A stretch of 64,000 bases of DNA from CBDCUC01 sp965222485 (GCA_965222485.1 CBDCUC010000040.1:496001-560000), one strand, 5' to 3'. Positions 34,129 through 43,167 are shown, numbered from the stretch's first letter. Made by a program: numbers and translations. Notes: a model not told the origin generated them from the sequence alone.

Positions 34129-35049
34129 ATGTCGACACGCCATTTTATCGATCTAGATGCCATTGATGCAGCCACTCTGCGCCGCATAATTGACGCCGGA
34201 CATACAATGAAGCGCGCGGGCAAACGCGTGCCCTCCGACCTGCGCCCTGAGGGTGTGGAAGATTGCATCCTGGTTATGGTTTTTGAGAAGCCATCAACCC
34301 GCACGCGCGTGTCGTTTGACGTTGCCATGCGTCAGCTTGGCGGCCAGGCGATCAATCTTAATAGCAACGATCTGCAGCTCGGCCGCGGTGAGTCCATCGC
34401 AGACACCGCGCGTGTCTTGTCGCGGTACGTGGATGCCATCATGATCCGTGCATCCTCGCATGAGTCCGTTCAAGAACTCGCAACCCTAGCATCCATACCG
34501 GTAATAAACGGCCTAACCGACTATAGTCACCCCTGCCAGGTTATGGCTGACATCATTACGTTTGAAGAACACAAGGGCGACATCTCTGGCCGCACGATTG
34601 CTTGGATCGGCGACGGTAACAACATGACGACGTCCTGGATGCATGCCGCGGTACGCTTTGATTTCAACTTGCGTATTGCCTGTCCACCGGAACTTGCGCC
34701 CGACAAGACGGTTGTTGAATGGGTGGAAAAAAACAACGGCAATGTCGCAATCGTTCATGACGCGGAACAGGCAGCTGCAGGTGCCGACTGCGTTGTTACC
34801 GACACCTGGGTTTCGATGGGTCAGTCAGATGCGGAGCGCCGCAAGCAATTGCTGCGCCCGTTTGCCGTCGACGACGCACTCATGGCACGTGCCGACAAAG
34901 AGGCGATCTTTATGCATTGCCTGCCAGCTTACCGCGGCAACGAAGTGACAGCCGAGGTCATCGACGGTCCGCGCTCGGTCGTCTTTGATGAGGCTGAGAA
35001 CAGATTGCACGCCCAAAAGGCTATTCTCGCCTGGTGTCTGGGAGGCTGA
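34129..35049 (+). CDS. argF: Ornithine carbamoyltransferase
   Basis: A 306-residue enzyme making citrulline from ornithine and carbamoyl phosphate. The carbamoyl-phosphate site is FEKPSTRTRVSF, followed by LGRGESIADTARVLSRYVDAI, the HPCQ motif in DYSHPCQVMAD, and the ornithine-loop/catalytic MHCLPAYRGNEV. ATG 34129 gives the standard length; upstream frame overlaps argD and is not expected to be translated. The 40 bp spacing to argD and 6 bp to hslO indicate an operon. Confidence 0.95.
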   Translation: MSTRHFIDLDAIDAATLRRIIDAGHTMKRAGKRVPSDLRPEGVEDCILVMVFEKPSTRTRVSFDVAMRQLGGQAINLNSNDLQLGRGESIADTARVLSRYVDAIMIRASSHESVQELATLASIPVINGLTDYSHPCQVMADIITFEEHKGDISGRTIAWIGDGNNMTTSWMHAAVRFDFNLRIACPPELAPDKTVVEWVEKNNGNVAIVHDAEQAAAGADCVVTDTWVSMGQSDAERRKQLLRPFAVDDALMARADKEAIFMHCLPAYRGNEVTAEVIDGPRSVVFDEAENRLHAQKAILAWCLGG

Positions 35050-35055
35050 CCTCGG

Positions 35056-36081
35056 ATGCCTGAGTCTGGCACAGATCGTGAGCAAGAAACGGGCGCAACA
35101 GACCCTTCGATACCATCGGTAGCAGATGATATCGTTCTGCCTTTTCGCACTGTAAAGTCGGACGTGCTCGGGCGGCTCGTACGTTTGGGCCCAAGCGTCG
35201 ACTCCATCCTTAAGCGGCACGATTACCCCGAACCTGTTGCCGTGGCCCTTGGCGAAACGCTGGCATTGACCGCCTTGTTGGGTGCGTCTTTGAAGTTCGA
35301 CGGCCGCTTGATCCTGCAAACAAAGACGGACGGGCCCTTAAATTTTCTTGTCGTCAACTATCAAACCCCTGGTCACGTGCGCGGCTATGCGGGCTACGAT
35401 GAAGACAGGCTTGCGGACCTGATGGGCGAGGACGAAAATGTTCCCCAGTCAACCTTGCTCGGAAACGGCCATTTAGCCATGACCATTGATCCTGACGGCG
35501 ACATGGATCGCCATCAGGGTATTGTCGCGCTTGAAGGCCAGTCCATCTGCGGCGCGGCACTCAATTACTTTCGCCAATCAGAACAGCTACCGACGTTTAT
35601 ACGGCTCGCCGTTGCGCGCCACTACGCGCCTGCAGCCAATGGCAACGAACCGAATGCCGGCACCGCGCGACCCTGGACCTGGCGCGCCGGCGGGCTCCTT
35701 CTGCAGTACGTGACGCCCGAAGGTGGTCGCCATTTGCGCGAGGACGAAACCGAGGAAGATGAAAAGGTCATGGCCGGGGAGGCGGACGAGAAGTGGCAGC
35801 GCGCGCGCATCCTCGCAGCCACCGTCGAGGAGCACGAACTCATCGATCCGATGCTGTCACCACAGCAACTGCTATATCGCCTCTTCCATGAAGAGGGCGT
35901 GCGCGTCGTAGAGCCACGCCAGATCGTTGAAAGGTGCCGGTGTTCCCGCGCCCGCGTCGAGCAGTTCCTCACGCAGTTCTCAAAGGAAGAACTTTCCGAT
36001 ATGCGAGAGCCAGACGGCGGGGTGTCCGTGACATGTGAGTTCTGTTCGACCCAATACCTGTTCGAACCGGGAAAATTCTAG
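35056..36081 (+). CDS. hslO: Redox-regulated chaperone Hsp33
   Basis: A 341-residue Hsp33. The N-terminal domain carries LGETLALTALLGASLKFDGRL and DGPLNFLVVNYQTPG-like family blocks. The C-terminal redox switch is intact: CRCS (C-x-C) near residue 297 and CEFC (C-x2-C) near 329, which bind zinc when reduced and form disulfides under oxidative stress to activate holdase function. An acidic linker (EDETEEDEK) lies before the last third. Translationally close to argF (6 bp). Confidence 0.94.
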   Translation: MPESGTDREQETGATDPSIPSVADDIVLPFRTVKSDVLGRLVRLGPSVDSILKRHDYPEPVAVALGETLALTALLGASLKFDGRLILQTKTDGPLNFLVVNYQTPGHVRGYAGYDEDRLADLMGEDENVPQSTLLGNGHLAMTIDPDGDMDRHQGIVALEGQSICGAALNYFRQSEQLPTFIRLAVARHYAPAANGNEPNAGTARPWTWRAGGLLLQYVTPEGGRHLREDETEEDEKVMAGEADEKWQRARILAATVEEHELIDPMLSPQQLLYRLFHEEGVRVVEPRQIVERCRCSRARVEQFLTQFSKEELSDMREPDGGVSVTCEFCSTQYLFEPGKF

Positions 36082-36138
36082 TCAACTTGTCGGCGAATGG
36101 CAGATGCACGCGGCGCCTGGAAGGCAGGACAGTCGGCC

Positions 36139-37299
36139 CTAACCTTCCATCCAGTCGGCCAGACGGTCGAGAAACTGCGAGCACTGCTCGAGCTGTGCTA
36201 CGTCAATCCATTCATTCGCTGTATGCGCCTGTGCAATGTCTCCTGGACCGCACACAACCGCCGAAGTCCCCGCGTCCTGAAACAGGCCCGCCTCTGTTGC
36301 ATACGACACGGCAAACGTCTCATTGCTGCCGGTTAATGACAGAGCCAGCGCGACGACATCGGAGTTGGCCTGGGCAGTAAACGGCGGCACCGCGTTCGTT
36401 CTTTTGATCGCAATATCGGCCTCAGGAGCAACGCCCCGCATCTCCGGCACGCAGGCGTTCGCCGCAAACGAACGCAACCGTTCCTCCACCACGTCGGCGT
36501 CCATACCCGGCAGTGCGCGCAAATCCAATCCAAAGCGGCAGGAAACTGGGACGATATTCGAGGCCGTCCCGCCTTCGATCTCCGTCACTTGCATCGTCGC
36601 ATGCGGCGGCTCGAAGCGGTCGTCGTTCCGCGCATCGATGAGGCTTTTCTCAATTTGCGAAATCTCATCAAGCAACTTGCTGGCGTAGGTAATGGCGTTA
36701 ACGCCCAAGTGCGACATGCTTGAGTGGGCAGCGCGTCCCGTAATCGTGACTTCCCAGCGAACCGGACCTTTGTGAGCGTCCACCACTTGCATGGATGTCG
36801 GTTCACCCACAATAACCATCCCCGGCGTGGGCAGCTCTGAGCCAAAGGCTTCAATCATCGGCCTCACGCCGGTGCAACCAACCTCTTCGTCATACGAAAA
36901 CGCAATGTGCACCGGCCTGCCGAGCTGCCGCTTCAATAAGCCCGGCACACGTTCAAGAACACATGCGAGAAACCCCTTCATGTCGGCCGTGCCGCGCCCA
37001 TAAAGGCGCCCGTCCTTCTCCGTCATGACGTAAGGGTCGCTGTCCCAATCCTGCCCTACGGTCGGTACGACATCCGTATGCCCCGACAGGGCAATGCCGC
37101 CATCCTTTTTCTCACCAATAGTCGCGAACAGATTTGCTTTGTCGCCATCGCCGTTGACAACGAGCTGGCTGACCACGCCGTGCTGCAGCAAATAGTCCTC
37201 GACAAATCGTACAAGCGGGAGATTGGTTTTGTGGCTGGTCGTGTCGAACGAAACGAGTCGCGCCAGCAATTCATGCGTCGTGTAAATCGGGCCGGTCAT
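36139..37299 (-). CDS. argE: Acetylornithine deacetylase
   Basis: A 386-residue M20 metallohydrolase. Zinc ligands lie in LSGHTDVVPTVGQDWDSDPY, GRGTADMKGFLACVL and FSYDEEVGCTGVRPM (catalytic Glu pair), with HSSMSHLGVNAI in the dimerisation domain. It releases ornithine from N-acetylornithine, the substrate step before argF. It converges with hslO. Close relatives in the M20 family have other substrates; the nearby argD and argF support ArgE. Confidence 0.9.
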   Translation of the reverse strand: MTGPIYTTHELLARLVSFDTTSHKTNLPLVRFVEDYLLQHGVVSQLVVNGDGDKANLFATIGEKKDGGIALSGHTDVVPTVGQDWDSDPYVMTEKDGRLYGRGTADMKGFLACVLERVPGLLKRQLGRPVHIAFSYDEEVGCTGVRPMIEAFGSELPTPGMVIVGEPTSMQVVDAHKGPVRWEVTITGRAAHSSMSHLGVNAITYASKLLDEISQIEKSLIDARNDDRFEPPHATMQVTEIEGGTASNIVPVSCRFGLDLRALPGMDADVVEERLRSFAANACVPEMRGVAPEADIAIKRTNAVPPFTAQANSDVVALALSLTGSNETFAVSYATEAGLFQDAGTSAVVCGPGDIAQAHTANEWIDVAQLEQCSQFLDRLADWMEG

Positions 37300-37326
37300 G
37301 ACGTCACCATCATCCCCCTAAGCGCG

Positions 37327-37725
37327 CTAATTCACACTGCGCACTGTAAACGGACTATCGAGCGAAAAGGCGGGAATTGCCACGTCGAACAACTTTCCCT
37401 CGTCGTCGACCATCTGATAACTGCCCACCATAATTCCCGACGAGGTGGAAAGCGGACATCCAGATGTATAACTGAACATGTCACCTGGCGCGATGGTTGG
37501 TGTTTGACCCACGACCCCAGGCCCGCGCACTTCTTCCGTCACACCGCGCGCGTCCGTTATTTGCCAGACACGTGATTTGAGCTTCACCGGTTCGTTTGTT
37601 TCGTTGACGATTTCGATCGTGTACGCCCAGAAGAAGTAGTCTTCGTCGGGAGACGACTGCTCCTCGATGAATTGGGGCTGCACGCGAATTCTTATCCCAT
37701 GCGTGCAAGATTCGTATGATGTCAC
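37327..37725 (-). CDS. apaG: ApaG protein
   Basis: A ~132-residue single fibronectin-III-like domain. ApaG signatures are IEEQSSPDEDYFFWAYTIEI, LKSRVWQITDARG, EVRGPGVVGQTPTIAPGD and FSYTSGCPLSTSSGIMVGSY. Biochemical role is unsettled. Start is ambiguous: GTG 37725 aligns best with the family N-terminus; TTG 37734 adds three residues. Confidence 0.9.
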   Translation of the reverse strand: MTSYESCTHGIRIRVQPQFIEEQSSPDEDYFFWAYTIEIVNETNEPVKLKSRVWQITDARGVTEEVRGPGVVGQTPTIAPGDMFSYTSGCPLSTSSGIMVGSYQMVDDEGKLFDVAIPAFSLDSPFTVRSVN

Positions 37726-37917
37726 GGAATCCAAGATTACTTAGGCCTGCTCTGCTATTGGCGCCTGGCAACATTCCCGATTTGGCCCCCGCCGGTCAAT
37801 GCTCTCAGGTGCCGGACGTCTCAGCATGGATAATTGCCCCTCGAAATTTACTCCGTTTGATGACGACTCTGCCCACAAAATTTGATCGTCCAACGACCGC
37901 AAGCCTCTACTGGTCGC

Positions 37918-39141
37918 TCAGGCCGCCTTCATTGCCGCCAGCGCCTGGGTCAGATCAGCGGCAAGGTCGTCGACATCCTCCAGGCCGACAGACAGGCGGA
38001 TCATGCCGTCAACAATGCCGAGTTCGGCACGCGCCTCCGGCTTCAGGCGCTGGTGAGTTGTGGTGGCCGGGTGGGTGACAAGGCTTTTGGTGTCACCGAG
38101 GTTATTTGAAATCTTCGAGATGCGCAGAGCATTCAGAAAACGGAAAGCTTCGCGCTTATGTCCCTCGACCGTGAATGTCACGATTTGTCCATTGCCCTGC
38201 ATCTGACGCCTTGCCAGATCTGCTTGCGGATAGTCCTCCCGACCTGGATACAAAACGGTCTGGATACCAGGCTGTTCTGCAAGATAATCGGCGATTTTTG
38301 CTGCTGTTTCGCATTGAGCCTTCACACGGATCGGTAGCGTTTCCAGGCCTTTGAGCAGAACCCAGGCATTGAACGGGCTCATAGATGGCCCGGTCTGGCG
38401 CAGGAAATTATGCACATAGTCCGTAATGTAGGCCTCGCCGCCCAGAACCGCACCGCCCAGGCAACGCCCCTGCCCATCGATATGTTTGGTCGCCGAGTAC
38501 ACGACCACATCCGCTCCAAGCTCCAGCGGCCGCTGCAACATCGGCGTGGCGAACACGTTATCGACAATCGTCAGAATGCCATGTGCCTTGGCAAGTTCCG
38601 CCACAGCGGCAATGTCGACGAGGTCCAATGTCGGGTTGGCAGGCGTCTCAAAAAAGAAGGCTTTCGTGTTCTCCTGTACAGCAGCTTTCCACGCCTCGAT
38701 GTCCCTGCCATCCAAAAGTGTGCAGGCTATTCCGAACCGTGGGCACAAATCCTCAACGATATAACGGCACGAACCGAACAGCGCGCGCGCGGCGACGATG
38801 TGATCACCAGCATTTAGATAAGACAGGATTGACGCCGTTACCGCAGCCATCCCAGTTGCCGTCGCGCGAACCGCTTCAGCACCTTCCAGCAACCGGATGC
38901 GCTCTTCGAACATATTCACGGTTGGGTTGGAAAAGCGGCTATATTGATAGCCCGGCTCGACATTCTTGAAGCGGGCTTCGGCCTGTTCAGCGCTCTCGTA
39001 AACGTAGCCCTGCGTCAGGAATACCGCTTCCGACGTCTCCCCGAACTGCGAGCGCAGCGCACCGCCGTGCACCAGCCGCGTGGCAGCGGCCCAGCCTTCC
39101 TGCTCAATCTGCTCGCTGCTCTTTTTGGCCTTCTCGGTCAT
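37918..39141 (-). CDS. metZ: O-succinylhomoserine sulfhydrylase
   Basis: A 407-residue Cys/Met-metabolism PLP enzyme that makes homocysteine directly from an O-acylhomoserine and sulfide. PLP features: SRFSNPTVNMFEERI, ATGMAAVTASILSYLNAGDHIV, FFETPANPTLDLVDI and the Lys in YSATKHIDGQGRCLGG. The C-terminal LGDTKSLVTHPATTTH is the family signature. The metZ clade assignment is supported by the upstream SAM-II riboswitch, which usually controls metA/metX/metZ genes in this group. Confidence 0.93.
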   Translation of the reverse strand: MTEKAKKSSEQIEQEGWAAATRLVHGGALRSQFGETSEAVFLTQGYVYESAEQAEARFKNVEPGYQYSRFSNPTVNMFEERIRLLEGAEAVRATATGMAAVTASILSYLNAGDHIVAARALFGSCRYIVEDLCPRFGIACTLLDGRDIEAWKAAVQENTKAFFFETPANPTLDLVDIAAVAELAKAHGILTIVDNVFATPMLQRPLELGADVVVYSATKHIDGQGRCLGGAVLGGEAYITDYVHNFLRQTGPSMSPFNAWVLLKGLETLPIRVKAQCETAAKIADYLAEQPGIQTVLYPGREDYPQADLARRQMQGNGQIVTFTVEGHKREAFRFLNALRISKISNNLGDTKSLVTHPATTTHQRLKPEARAELGIVDGMIRLSVGLEDVDDLAADLTQALAAMKAA

Positions 39142-39220
39142 GCGCTGAGCGTCTCCTTCCGCTCGCCGACAAATGCACTCTACCGGCTGGTATCCGGTCT
39201 TTGGCCCCTAGTGCTCCCGG

Positions 39221-39287
39221 CAACAAAAAACCCCAAAATTCGGCGGCTCGGTCCTCACGCTGCGAGGCCGGGCACCCGATTTTGGGG
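39221..39287 (-). terminator. Riboswitch-controlled terminator before metZ
   Basis: On the minus strand CCAAAAT-type arms (39287-39279 with 39239-39231, nine pairs of CCCCAAAAT/ATTTTGGGG) enclose a GC-rich branch and are followed by GGTTTTTTGTTG. It lies between the SAM-II aptamer and the metZ start, 80 bp upstream of the ATG. Confidence 0.85.
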
Positions 39288-39290
39288 TAA

Positions 39291-39351
39291 CGCTCGGCCT
39301 TTTTAGCGAGTTGTTTCAAGTGGCTGCAAGCCGGCCGGCCAAATCACCACA
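39291..39351 (-). promoter_or_regulatory. SAM-II riboswitch
   Basis: Reading the minus strand from 39350: GTGGTGATTTGGCCGGCCGG, then CTTGCAGCCAC, AACAACTCGCTAAAAAGG and CCGAGCG. These match the SAM-II aptamer, including the P1 stem (GTGG/CCAC), the conserved GATTT and the CGCTAAAAAGG 3' segment that forms the pseudoknot. SAM binding would favour termination or block initiation of metZ. Confidence 0.93.
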
Positions 39352-39444
39352 TCGATCTGAAACGGGGATTACCGCCGTTTGGTGCTTGGCGTCAAGAGGC
39401 GCGTAAGGTAGCACCGATGCTGAATTTACAAAGGATAACACCGA

Positions 39445-40608
39445 ATGGGTTCGCCTGCTCGCTCCACTGACGTCGTGGCTGGCACCGAAAACACGTTGCG
39501 CCGCCAATCGTCGTTGTCGCCAACCGGCATGTCCGGCGTGTTGCCGGTGCAGGAAATTCGCGACCTGATCGACTCTGGCGCCATCAAGCTTGCCGAGCCA
39601 CCCGCCGCCGATCAGGTGCAGCCGGCCAGCCTTGATCTTCGCCTGTCGGACGTTGCCTACAGGATTCGTGCAAGCTTTCTGCCTGGTCCTGGCGTGAAGG
39701 TGGCGGAGAAGCTCGACGCATTGAAGCTTCATGAGATCGACTTGTCCTCAGGCGCTGTTTTGGAGACGGGGTGTGTATATGTCGTGCCGCTGCTGGAAGC
39801 GCTGGATCTTGCCCCGGCGCTGACCGCATCTGCCAATCCGAAAAGCTCAACCGGGCGGCTGGATGTATTCACCCGCGTGATCGCTGATGGAGTCTCTGCG
39901 TTCGATCAGATCCCGGCCGGTTATTCAGGACCGCTCTACGCGGAGATTTGCCCGCAGACATTTCCGATCGTGGTACGACGCGGCTCCCGCCTCACCCAGA
40001 TCAGATTTCGAACGGGTGTGGCTGCCGATAGCGATCAAGCATTGCTGGACCTACATGAGCGTGAGCGGCTGGTTTCCACGCCCGACGCCGACATCGCCAA
40101 TGGGCTTGCGCTGTCCGTTGATCTTGTCGGAGACGGTGACGGCCTCGTCGGCTATCGCGCCAAGCGCCATTCGGGGCTCGTCGATATCGACAAGCCTGCA
40201 AGCTGCAACACGGGCGATTATTGGGAGCCCATACGGTTGAGCGGCGAGCGTCGCCATATTGTTCTCGACCCCAACCAATTCTACATTCTGGCCTCCAAAG
40301 AAGCCGTACATGTTCCACCGACGCATGCCGCTGAAATGGAGCCATTCAATGCGCTGGTCGGCGAGTTTCGCGTGCACTACGCCGGCTTCATGGATCCCGG
40401 TTTCGGCCACGCGGCAGCAGGCGGCGAGGGTTCGCGCGTCGTCCTGGAGGTGCGCAGCCACACGGTGCCCTTCATCCTCGAAGACGGTCAGATCATTGGC
40501 AGGCTGGTCTATGAGCGCATGACACAGACGCCGGAAGTTCTATACGGCAGTGCGCTGGGCTCAAATTACCAGGCGCAAGGTCTGAAGCTCTCAAAGCATT
40601 TTCGTTGA
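39445..40608 (+). CDS. dcd: 2'-Deoxycytidine 5'-triphosphate deaminase, two-domain form
   Basis: A 387-residue protein with two dUTPase/Dcd-like domains in tandem. Domain 1: VQPASLDLRLSDVAYRIR, SANPKSSTGRLDVFTRV and PLYAEICPQTFPIVVRRGS. Domain 2: FMDPGFGHAAAGGEGSRVVL with EVRSHTVPFILEDGQIIGRL. It converts dCTP to dUTP for dTMP synthesis. This ~370 aa double form is common in Alphaproteobacteria, unlike the ~190 aa E. coli Dcd. M29 (MSGVLPVQEIRDLI) may be the true start. Confidence 0.87.
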   Translation: MGSPARSTDVVAGTENTLRRQSSLSPTGMSGVLPVQEIRDLIDSGAIKLAEPPAADQVQPASLDLRLSDVAYRIRASFLPGPGVKVAEKLDALKLHEIDLSSGAVLETGCVYVVPLLEALDLAPALTASANPKSSTGRLDVFTRVIADGVSAFDQIPAGYSGPLYAEICPQTFPIVVRRGSRLTQIRFRTGVAADSDQALLDLHERERLVSTPDADIANGLALSVDLVGDGDGLVGYRAKRHSGLVDIDKPASCNTGDYWEPIRLSGERRHIVLDPNQFYILASKEAVHVPPTHAAEMEPFNALVGEFRVHYAGFMDPGFGHAAAGGEGSRVVLEVRSHTVPFILEDGQIIGRLVYERMTQTPEVLYGSALGSNYQAQGLKLSKHFR

Positions 40609-40705
40609 GCGCTTCCCCCGTATTGCTCTTCTCCCTGCATCTGAGCGATCCTCGTCCTCCCGACAAGGTCGTTATATATTTTCTGCTTCACAAGGGATTG
40701 CCGAC

Positions 40706-41491
40706 GTGCCGAAGTTTTCCGCCAATCTGACACTGCTGTTTGCCGAGGTCCCCTTTCTTGAGCGATTTGCAGCAGCCGCGCGCGCAGGCTTTGCCGGCGT
40801 CGAATATCAGCTCGCCTATGAGTTCGATAAAGCTGACATCAAAGAGGCCTTACACCAGACCGGACTGGAACCTGTCTTACACAACCTGCCGGCAGGCGAT
40901 TGGGCTGCGGGTGATCGCGGGGTTGCCGCCGACCCCACCCGCATCGGCGAATTCAAAGATGGCGTGGAGCAGGCCATTGAACACGCCACATTTCTGGGCT
41001 GTAAACGGCTGAACTGTCTTGCGGGAATTCCGGCAGCCGGCACCGAACCGGCTGCGGCACGCACAACGCTCATCGACAATTTGCGTCACGCGGCCGCCCA
41101 ATGCGCCAAGCACGATATCCAATTGCTAACCGAGCCGGTGAATACGCGTGACATCCCCGGTTTCTTCTTGTCGCGGTTTGATCAGGCGCTTGAAATAATT
41201 AGTGAGGTTGGCGCACCTAATTTATCGGTCCAATACGACATCTATCACATGCAGATCATGCATGGAGACCTTGCGCACACGATCCAGTCCAATCTGGATC
41301 GCATCGGCCATATTCAGTTTGCCGACACCCCAGGCCGGCACGAGCCAGGCACCGGCGAGATCAACTTTCCATTTCTGTTTGAGCACCTCGACCGGATTGA
41401 ATACGCAGGCTGGGTCGGGGCGGAATATTTTCCAGGCGGGTCCACGACTGATGGCCTCAACTGGTTTGCGCCATGGCGCAGCAACGCCTAA
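40706..41491 (+). CDS. hyi: Hydroxypyruvate isomerase-like sugar isomerase
   Basis: A 261-residue TIM-barrel of the Hyi/OtnI family. Motifs: FSANLTLLFAEVPFLERF, FAGVEYQLAYEFD, LLTEPVNTRDIPGFFL, VQYDIYHMQIMHGDL and HIQFADTPGRHEPGTGEINF; the Glu and His metal ligands are present. It interconverts hydroxypyruvate and tartronate semialdehyde, or acts as a 2-oxo-tetronate isomerase. Hydroxypyruvate is a serine-cycle intermediate, so a link with the genes at 44-51 kb is plausible but unproven. GTG start. Confidence 0.85.
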   Translation: MPKFSANLTLLFAEVPFLERFAAAARAGFAGVEYQLAYEFDKADIKEALHQTGLEPVLHNLPAGDWAAGDRGVAADPTRIGEFKDGVEQAIEHATFLGCKRLNCLAGIPAAGTEPAAARTTLIDNLRHAAAQCAKHDIQLLTEPVNTRDIPGFFLSRFDQALEIISEVGAPNLSVQYDIYHMQIMHGDLAHTIQSNLDRIGHIQFADTPGRHEPGTGEINFPFLFEHLDRIEYAGWVGAEYFPGGSTTDGLNWFAPWRSNA

Positions 41492-41505
41492 CCGCAACAA
41501 TTATG

Positions 41506-41555
41506 TCTCACGCGTGCTGTTTGGGCTCCACCCAGCACGCTCCGACGGGGCGGCG
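41506..41555 (+). repeat. Intergenic repeat A, copy 2
   Basis: Matches 30622-30671. The hairpin (41513-41539) pairs CGTGCTG with CAGCACG and keeps the GGG/CCC core, although individual bases differ from copy 1. Confidence 0.8.
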
Positions 41556-41565
41556 GGCTTTGTTC

Positions 41566-41604
41566 GTGCGCCGACACCCACGGCTCCGCCTACGGGTGCG
41601 GCGG
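41566..41604 (-). repeat. Intergenic repeat D, copy 2 (inverted)
   Basis: Reverse complement CCGCCGCACCCGTAGGCGGA continuing to GTCGGCGCAC resembles the left half of repeat D at 31044. Confidence 0.65.
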
Positions 41605-41709
41605 TCAGCGCTACGCCAACCGCATCACGCGCCACAGCCGTTGCTGCGCACATCACGCCACCGTGGAGACACCCGCCGTCGCAGTAGCCGAAGGCGTTGC
41701 GATCGGCGG

Positions 41710-41749
41710 CTTCACGTGCTGGCGCTTCAGCGCCGGAAGGCACGTGAAG
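41710..41749 (+). repeat. Intergenic repeat B hairpin, copy 3
   Basis: CTTCACGTGC pairs with GCACGTGAAG and GGCGC with GCGCC. Relative to copy 1 both sides of the stem have changed together (GCG/CGC to GTG/CAC; GGTGC/GCACC to GGCGC/GCGCC). The flanking left sequence (CCGCCGTCGCAGTAGCCG) also matches copy 1. Confidence 0.8.
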
Positions 41750-41775
41750 CATTAAAAGAGAGAATCACCAAAACC

Positions 41776-42867
41776 TCAGGCGCCCGGCCCCGCATCAAAA
41801 TTCACCCGGTCCATAATCTCCGAAGCGGCTTTGCGGTGCTTGGCGATCTCGCTAAGTGTCAGCTTGTCCGGGTTCAGGGCGCCCCAGCTCTTGACGCGTT
41901 CCGAGACCTCGACGCCTGGTTTCAGCGGGTATTCGTTGACAATGTCAGCGTAGATTTTTTGCCCCTTATCCGAGGCGAGAAACTCAATAAGCTTTATCCC
42001 GCTTGCCGCATGCGGTGCGTGTTTCGCCAATACCGCGCCTGAGATGTTGACGTGCGTGCCTCTATCCTCGGCATTTGGGAACAACAGCTTGACGGAAGCA
42101 GCCCATTCTTGTTGTTGCGGCTTTTTCTTATTCGTTTGCATAGCCGCCATGTAGTAGCTGTTGCCGATCGCGATGTCGCATTCGCCGGCATAAATTCCCT
42201 TAACCTGATCGCGGTCCCCGCCAGCCGGTTTGCGTGCCAGGTTGTCACGCACACCGCGCGCCCATGCTTCGGCCTTCTCAACGCCGTCGTGCGCAACAAT
42301 CGATGCCAGGAGGCCAATGTTATAGGTGTGTTGACCGGAACGCGCACAAATGCGCCCGCGCCATTTTGGGTCGGCAAGCTCGGCATACGTTATGCTGTTT
42401 TGTTCAACGCGTTTTTTGGACGCATAAACAAGACGCGCGCGTTGTGAAAGACCAATCCACTGGCCGGCCGGGTCGCGATAAGCAGAGGGGATATCCGCAG
42501 CTACCGCCTTCGACGTAACCGCTTGCGAAACCCCCTTGTCGACGGCATCCGTAAGCCGGCCTATGTCCACGGTAAGCAGAACATCGGCTGGGCTATTGCG
42601 CCCTTCTGCCGCGACCCGTTCAATAAGCCCGCTCTTTGCGTAGACGACATTCGTACGAATGCCCGTCTCTTCGGTGAACGCTTTGAGCAATGGCGCAATC
42701 AGCCCCGGCTCGCGATAAGAGTAAATGTTTACCTCTTTATCCGGGTCCGCTGCAGCAAGTGGAAATGTCAGGAAGCTGCTGGCGGTGAATAAAATTGCCA
42801 GCGTGAGGGAAGCAAGCGCAAACTGGAATGCACGCCCGCCGGCTGCGGCGGGAAACTTGATCGTCAT
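41776..42867 (-). CDS. Periplasmic Fe(3+)-binding protein (FbpA/FutA type)
   Basis: A 363-residue ABC-type solute-binding protein with a signal peptide (ends ~residue 40, FPLAAA). Family landmarks: VNIYSYREPGLIAPLLKAF near the mature start, NVVYAKSGLIERV, PADVLLTVDIGRL, and the paired tyrosines of the iron site in IGNSYYMAAM. ATG 42867 has GGAGG upstream; the nine extra codons to 42894 are not needed. No permease or ATPase gene is adjacent, so it is an orphan binding protein. No Fur or Irr box could be identified. Confidence 0.9.
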   Translation of the reverse strand: MTIKFPAAAGGRAFQFALASLTLAILFTASSFLTFPLAAADPDKEVNIYSYREPGLIAPLLKAFTEETGIRTNVVYAKSGLIERVAAEGRNSPADVLLTVDIGRLTDAVDKGVSQAVTSKAVAADIPSAYRDPAGQWIGLSQRARLVYASKKRVEQNSITYAELADPKWRGRICARSGQHTYNIGLLASIVAHDGVEKAEAWARGVRDNLARKPAGGDRDQVKGIYAGECDIAIGNSYYMAAMQTNKKKPQQQEWAASVKLLFPNAEDRGTHVNISGAVLAKHAPHAASGIKLIEFLASDKGQKIYADIVNEYPLKPGVEVSERVKSWGALNPDKLTLSEIAKHRKAASEIMDRVNFDAGPGA

Positions 42868-43167
42868 GGAGGTCCTCCACTTGTCGGGGGTCAAGGCCCC
42901 GCAAATGATGCCGACCGATATTCCGCACCGTAGGATTTCATCGGCCTTTCGAAAGACGCAAACAACCGCGTGTGTACTACCGTGTCAAGAAAAGAATGCT
43001 TCCAATTCCAGTCATGTTTGTGTCTTCGTGAAATATTGGAATTGTTCTAATTAATCCTATTCAAGTAATCACAAGGTGCGTCGCGTAAGAAAATTTCTAA
43101 TTGCTGCGACTATGCATGTAGATAAGATGGAGTATCCAACAACGCACAACATGCCGGTGAGCGAGCA
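42868..43167. other. Gene-free AT-rich divergent promoter region
   Basis: About 300 bp between the iron-binding protein and the LuxR-type gene. It contains an imperfect inverted repeat around 42997-43034 (TTCCAATTCC .. GGAATTG), a possible operator. Markedly richer in A+T than its surroundings. Confidence 0.45.

Noticed and set aside
41501..41752. Minus-strand open frames in the repeat regions (also 62745-62999 and 30617-30943) with similar peptides
   Set aside because: The peptide similarity comes from the shared intergenic repeats; the frames begin and end at different places and lack ribosome sites.
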